NCBI RefSeq assembly: GCF_003347605.1
Contig: NZ_QDFZ01000002.1
Coordinates: forward strand, 1 to 64,000
Reading direction: 5' to 3'
DNA length: 64,000 nucleotides
Source of the DNA: Chryseobacterium sp. KLBC 52
Lineage (GTDB): Bacteria; Bacteroidota; Bacteroidia; Flavobacteriales; Weeksellaceae
Under the pieces are notes generated by a model. It saw only the letters and a list, made by a program, of their open reading frames with translations. It did not search any database and was not told the DNA's origin. Shown here one piece after another: positions 60,175 to 64,000 of the stretch (within the stretch, counting starts at the first letter, position 1; every line of letters starts with the position of its first letter). A program made the translations under genes and the position numbers.

Positions 60175-61044
60175 TTAGTCTTTAAGAACCTTCTGAGAAA
60201 CCGGCTGGTTGTTTATGGTACCTGTCACGATGTAGTTTCCTTTTACCAGTTCAGCAACACTTACAGATTCGTTTTGTTTTACTGAAGCTTCTTTTACAAG
60301 CTGTCCGAACATATTGAAAACTTTTACGTCTTTTACATCAGCTCCAAAAATGATCTGATTATTTTTAACGAAAGAATTCTTTACGAAGTTTCCTGACTTT
60401 AGGTTTTTAGAATCAATAACAGCTAAAGTGGCACTGGACGAAGTGACCGTTAGAGAAATATCGTCTATTCTCCAGTTGGCAGTACCCAAAGATGGAGTTC
60501 CTGTACCAGGGCTGTCGCTTCCATAGATTCTCAAAGTAACCGGCGCTGATTCTGCCCCTACTAAATTAGAACCTGAAAAAGTGATGCTATTCAATGTCCA
60601 TGTACTGTTATTATTAACATTTACAGTACCTATCGCTGTTGCATAGTTATCAATGCTGGAATATACAGTAATCTTTCCCGGACCGGTAGATGTCCCTCTC
60701 GACCCGAAATTCAAAGAATTTAAAGTTACTTTATTACCCGCAAGAGGAGTAACAGTAACACTAAAATAAGTACTTGTGGTAGTTGAAAGAGCCTCTTTAA
60801 AAGCTGCTGCTCCAAAATTACTGGACCCACTTGCCCCCGTATACCCTGAAGATACTGATGAAGTAGTTATTAAATTGGTTGTACCATTATTATTTCCCTG
60901 AGTTGCCGCAAATGCTACACTTGAAATATTAGCATTGGTACCGGAAATCGGAGTTACAGAACTTCCATCCCAAAGGTAAGTTGTTTGTGCAAAAGCAACT
61001 GCGCTCATCACAACTGTTGCAAAAAGAGAATAAAGTTTTTTCAT
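60175..61044 (-). CDS. Secreted beta-rich protein with T9SS sorting tail
   Basis: A 289-residue protein with signal peptide (AVAFAQ). The body is low-charge, Ser/Thr/Asn/Gly-rich and beta-strand-like (NNNSTWTLNSITFSGS, NWRIDDISLTVT), as in discoidin-like adhesive domains. The tail from about residue 215 (SGNFVKNSFVKNNQIIFGAD) to PVSQKVLKD is the same T9SS sorting domain as in the neighbour. A function as surface protein is inferred. Promoter TAGTTTTG at 61084-61091 on the minus strand. Confidence 0.8.
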   Translation of the reverse strand: MKKLYSLFATVVMSAVAFAQTTYLWDGSSVTPISGTNANISSVAFAATQGNNNGTTNLITTSSVSSGYTGASGSSNFGAAAFKEALSTTTSTYFSVTVTPLAGNKVTLNSLNFGSRGTSTGPGKITVYSSIDNYATAIGTVNVNNNSTWTLNSITFSGSNLVGAESAPVTLRIYGSDSPGTGTPSLGTANWRIDDISLTVTSSSATLAVIDSKNLKSGNFVKNSFVKNNQIIFGADVKDVKVFNMFGQLVKEASVKQNESVSVAELVKGNYIVTGTINNQPVSQKVLKD

Positions 61045-61083
61045 GATTTAATTTTTTTACTGTTAATAATTTTCTTTGCATAA

Positions 61084-61091
61084 CAAAACTA
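61084..61091 (-). promoter_or_regulatory. -7 promoter element of the second T9SS cargo gene (TAGTTTTG)
   Basis: Minus-strand TAGTTTTG fits TAnnTTTG, 39 bases from the ATG at 61044. Confidence 0.55.
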
Positions 61092-61199
61092 CATTCTAAT
61101 TTTTTTTTGGGGACAATAAAGAGGTTAAGTTTTTGTTAATTATAGTTGACCTCTTAATGTTAACATTTTTTAATTATTTTTACGAATTATTTTTAAAAG

Positions 61200-64000
61200 T
61201 TGCGGAATTTTGTCATTCTATTCGTTTTATTCTTCTTAGGCATATTTTCAGGAAATGCTCAGGTCTTTTCGTGGAAGAATCCCAACGTTCCTGAAGACAG
61301 TATTAAAAGGGATAGTATTCTGGCCGCAAAGCTGGAACAGGATATCTTTGCAAAGGATACTCTTGATTTCATAAGAACGCACAATAAGATCATTATTGAT
61401 GAAGCCGTATTGGCCAAGAATGATAAAAAGAGATTTTTAGGAGAGCTTAATTCAAAAGGTTCTATTATCCGGGGAATTACTTTTGGTAATAATCAGGGAC
61501 AATCTGTACAAAGCTCTATGGATCTGCAGATTTCAGGACGTTTGTCAAAAGATGTGACGATTTTAGCGAGTATTTCAGATCACAACCTGCCGATTCAGGC
61601 TGATGGTTATACCCAAACTTTGGAGGAGTTTGATAAAATCTATATGCAGCTTAATATTAAAGATAAGTCTATCCTCAGAGCGGGACATCTTGATCTTGTA
61701 GAAGCCAAGAATTATTTTGCCAAATACCAGAGAAGAAGTATGGGACTTCAGTTTCAGACAGAATTTGGGAAGGAAAACAAGACATTCTTAGATATCTCTG
61801 CAGGGGTTGCACGAAGTGAATTCCACAGAATCCGTTTTCAGGGAGTGGAAGGAAATCAGGGGCCTTACCGGCTGACGGGTAAGAACGGTGAACAGTTTAT
61901 CACACTAATCTCCGGTTCTGAACAGGTTTTTATTGATGGAATTTTAATGAAGCGTGGTGAAAACCAGGATTATACCATCAATTATAATACCGGTGAAGTT
62001 ACTTTTACCAGTTTCCGTCCTATTTTCCAACAGAATTTCATTACCATTTCCTATAACTATGCCAACAGAAATTATTCAAGATATTTGTTTACAGGAAAGC
62101 TTGAGCATCAGAGAGAGAAATTCAAAGTAGGATTCAACTGGTTTATGGAAAATGATAACAAGAATGCACCTCTTTCTTTAAACCTTTCTAAGGAAGATGA
62201 GCAGATTCTTGCGGAAGCCGGAAATAATCCTGACCTGATGTATGCTCCTTCAGGAGTGATAACGGAATATGATGTCAATAAAATTTTATACAAACTAAGT
62301 CCCGCAGGTAATTTCTATGAATATTCTACGGATTCGAGCTTAACACTTTATCAGGTTTCTTTTACTTACTTCGGAGCTAATCAGGGAGACTATAAAATAG
62401 CACAAACCACCAACAACGGACGTGTTTTTGAATATGTAGGCCCTAATGGCGGAGATTACAGAGCCGTAAGAAAACTTCCTTCTCCCCAGAAATCACAGGT
62501 ATACTCTCTGAATTCTGAATACCTTTTAAATGAAGGAAAAATAGGAGCTGATATCTCTCTGAGTAACTATGACGTCAATTTATTTTCATCAAAAGATTCT
62601 GATCAGAATATGGGGTATGCATGGCGTATTTTTGGAAATAAAAGCTTCACAAAGAACACATGGAGAGGAACTCCAAGCTTTGAATATCAATATATAGACA
62701 GACAGTTTCATATTCTTGACCGTATCAATGATGTGGAATTCTCCAGAGACTTCAACCTTACCCAGGAATTCAATAAAAAGACCCAAAACAGATTTATCTT
62801 CAGCTTTTTAAACAAATGGAATAATAAATCTACGCTGAATTACCGCATCAATTATCTGAATGAACAGGATTCTTACAAAGGGATTAAAAATGATCTTGAC
62901 TTCGGCTGGCTGACAGGAAAATTCTTTACGAAAGGGAATCTGTCTTATCTGAGTACCAATGCAACCCTTCAGGATACAAAGTTCATCCGTGGTGGAGTTT
63001 CAACAGAATTTACCGGTAAAAAAGGAAGCTGGGCCATCGGTGGAAGCATGGAACATAATGAGAAGAAGTACAACGATACTCAGCTAATGGATGTCACTAG
63101 TTTCAGCTGGAAAGAAATCTTTTTGCAAAAGAAAATCGGTGACAGTACAAGAACCAAATTATTAGCGAAAGTATATATGAGAGATAATGACTCAGTACGT
63201 GATAACAGGCTGCAGAATATGAACAATATTTTGGGGATCATGGCTGAAAGTCAGATTATCAAGACCGAAAGAACCAGTTTAAATGCCCTGATTCACTACC
63301 GAAAATTCTTCTACGCAGGTGCAGAAGGTGAAGTAACCCGTAATAATGATTTTGTTGTTGGAAACATCTTATACAACCAACAGCTGTTCAGAAACGGGAT
63401 GCGTCTTCAGGCTTTCTATGAACTGGGCAACGGGCAGGAAGCGCAGAGGGAATTTCAGTACATTAAAGTAACAGACGGACAAGGTGTTTATAAATGGACC
63501 GATTATAACGGAGACGGCGTTCAGCAGCTGGACGAATTTGAAATTGCCGAGTATTCTGATCTTGCCCAATACATCCGTGTCTATACAAATTCTGTACGAT
63601 ATATTCCTTCCAATAAAAATAAACTACAGTTGGCCCTATTTGTCAATCCGGCCATTGTTTTCAACTCTGAAAATGGATTTCTAAAACGTTGGAATTTCAA
63701 TATTTCATTAAATTCTCAAAACTCATTCTACAAAAAGGAAAAAGTACTCGTTCTGAATCCTTTTGAAAAGAACAGTGATCAGATTCTTAAAAATCAGAAC
63801 ATTCTTGCTTCCGTGCAGTTTAATCCAACGGACAAATCAGGGTGGAACGGAAATTACAGATTTATCACCAATGATAATCTCATCAATGCGAATTTCAGTA
63901 ATGAAGAACGTGAACAGACTTCCCATTTCCTGAATATAGGATATTGGTTCAATAAAGAATTCAGAGTGGATTGGGAAAACTCTGTGCATGATATACAGAA
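61200..64000 (+). CDS. Large outer-membrane beta-barrel protein, 3' end beyond the window
   Basis: An open frame of at least 933 codons runs from TTG at 61200 past the right edge with no stop. The start gives a signal peptide (FFLGIFSGNAQ). The body is rich in aromatic beta strands typical of a very large outer membrane barrel, and it has an early segment VFIDGILMKRGENQDYTINY and NTGEVTFTSF similar to the strand pattern found in large flavobacterial surface translocon-like proteins (for example SprA), though this is only a resemblance. TTG is the only start that gives the signal peptide. Function not known. Confidence 0.72.
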   Translation, partial: MRNFVILFVLFFLGIFSGNAQVFSWKNPNVPEDSIKRDSILAAKLEQDIFAKDTLDFIRTHNKIIIDEAVLAKNDKKRFLGELNSKGSIIRGITFGNNQGQSVQSSMDLQISGRLSKDVTILASISDHNLPIQADGYTQTLEEFDKIYMQLNIKDKSILRAGHLDLVEAKNYFAKYQRRSMGLQFQTEFGKENKTFLDISAGVARSEFHRIRFQGVEGNQGPYRLTGKNGEQFITLISGSEQVFIDGILMKRGENQDYTINYNTGEVTFTSFRPIFQQNFITISYNYANRNYSRYLFTGKLEHQREKFKVGFNWFMENDNKNAPLSLNLSKEDEQILAEAGNNPDLMYAPSGVITEYDVNKILYKLSPAGNFYEYSTDSSLTLYQVSFTYFGANQGDYKIAQTTNNGRVFEYVGPNGGDYRAVRKLPSPQKSQVYSLNSEYLLNEGKIGADISLSNYDVNLFSSKDSDQNMGYAWRIFGNKSFTKNTWRGTPSFEYQYIDRQFHILDRINDVEFSRDFNLTQEFNKKTQNRFIFSFLNKWNNKSTLNYRINYLNEQDSYKGIKNDLDFGWLTGKFFTKGNLSYLSTNATLQDTKFIRGGVSTEFTGKKGSWAIGGSMEHNEKKYNDTQLMDVTSFSWKEIFLQKKIGDSTRTKLLAKVYMRDNDSVRDNRLQNMNNILGIMAESQIIKTERTSLNALIHYRKFFYAGAEGEVTRNNDFVVGNILYNQQLFRNGMRLQAFYELGNGQEAQREFQYIKVTDGQGVYKWTDYNGDGVQQLDEFEIAEYSDLAQYIRVYTNSVRYIPSNKNKLQLALFVNPAIVFNSENGFLKRWNFNISLNSQNSFYKKEKVLVLNPFEKNSDQILKNQNILASVQFNPTDKSGWNGNYRFITNDNLINANFSNEEREQTSHFLNIGYWFNKEFRVDWENSVHDIQ

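Overview
The window is an AT-rich stretch of chromosome from a member of the Flavobacteriia, most likely Chryseobacterium or a close relative (Weeksellaceae). This is inferred from the -7 promoter word TAnnTTTG before many genes, the lack of Shine-Dalgarno sequences, type IX secretion (T9SS) sorting domains on secreted proteins, a T9SS plug gene, an astacin-like lipoprotein, and an M4 protease with a T9SS tail. No rRNA, transposase, phage or CRISPR array is visible. There is one tRNA (Cys).

Layout. 1-7.6 kb: OmpA-like porin, RecQ, Fmt, a Crp-family regulator, RibB fused to a degenerate RibA domain, and a luciferase-like oxidoreductase. 7.8-14.7 kb: astacin-like lipoprotein, PIF1-type helicase, a small lipoprotein, gamma-carbonic anhydrase, and an NifU-FMN reductase-ferrochelatase operon. 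14.7-19.3 kb: secreted M4 protease, T9SS plug protein, MBL hydrolase and a structured intergenic repeat. 19.3-25.6 kb: a probable trehalose locus (MFS transporter, GH37 trehalase, TonB receptor) opposite an AraC regulator. 25.8-33.7 kb: a thioredoxin-like protein, then a TetR-RND tripartite efflux locus with four copies of one operator-like palindrome. 33.9-37.9 kb: miaA, yicC, gmk, nadA. 37.9-38.9 kb: four tandem double-glycine-leader, Cys-rich small peptides. 38.9-44.2 kb: the threonine operon (thrA-thrB-thrC) with folB behind it, preceded by a 33-residue leader peptide carrying six consecutive Thr codons. 44.2-46.9 kb: DUF4403, RDD, tRNA-Cys, CPBP protease. 46.9-49.0 kb: a lone glycosyltransferase in AT-rich DNA flanked by a duplicated hairpin/A-rich motif. 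49.0-56.3 kb: small secreted proteins, a multi-pass membrane protein, aroC, two thioredoxin-like proteins, DUF1232, and a fused OPRT-OMP decarboxylase. 56.3-64 kb: a peptidase-M1-like protein ending in an apparent outer-membrane barrel, two T9SS cargo proteins with the same tail, and a very large outer-membrane protein running off the right edge.

The most interesting parts are (1) the threonine attenuator, with a full -33/-7 promoter and competing hairpins; (2) the Cys-rich double-glycine peptide cluster, transcribed away from that promoter; (3) a family of heptanucleotide tandem repeats between genes, often as the two arms of an inverted repeat; (4) the repeated TetR operator; (5) the hairpin repeats around the lone glycosyltransferase; and (6) two enzyme oddities, the RibBA whose GTP cyclohydrolase half has lost its zinc cysteines and the eukaryote-like UMP synthase fusion. 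Start codons were moved where signal peptides, family alignment or the promoter required it; several genes appear to use TTG or GTG, and three have the promoter so close to the ATG that the mRNA should be leaderless.
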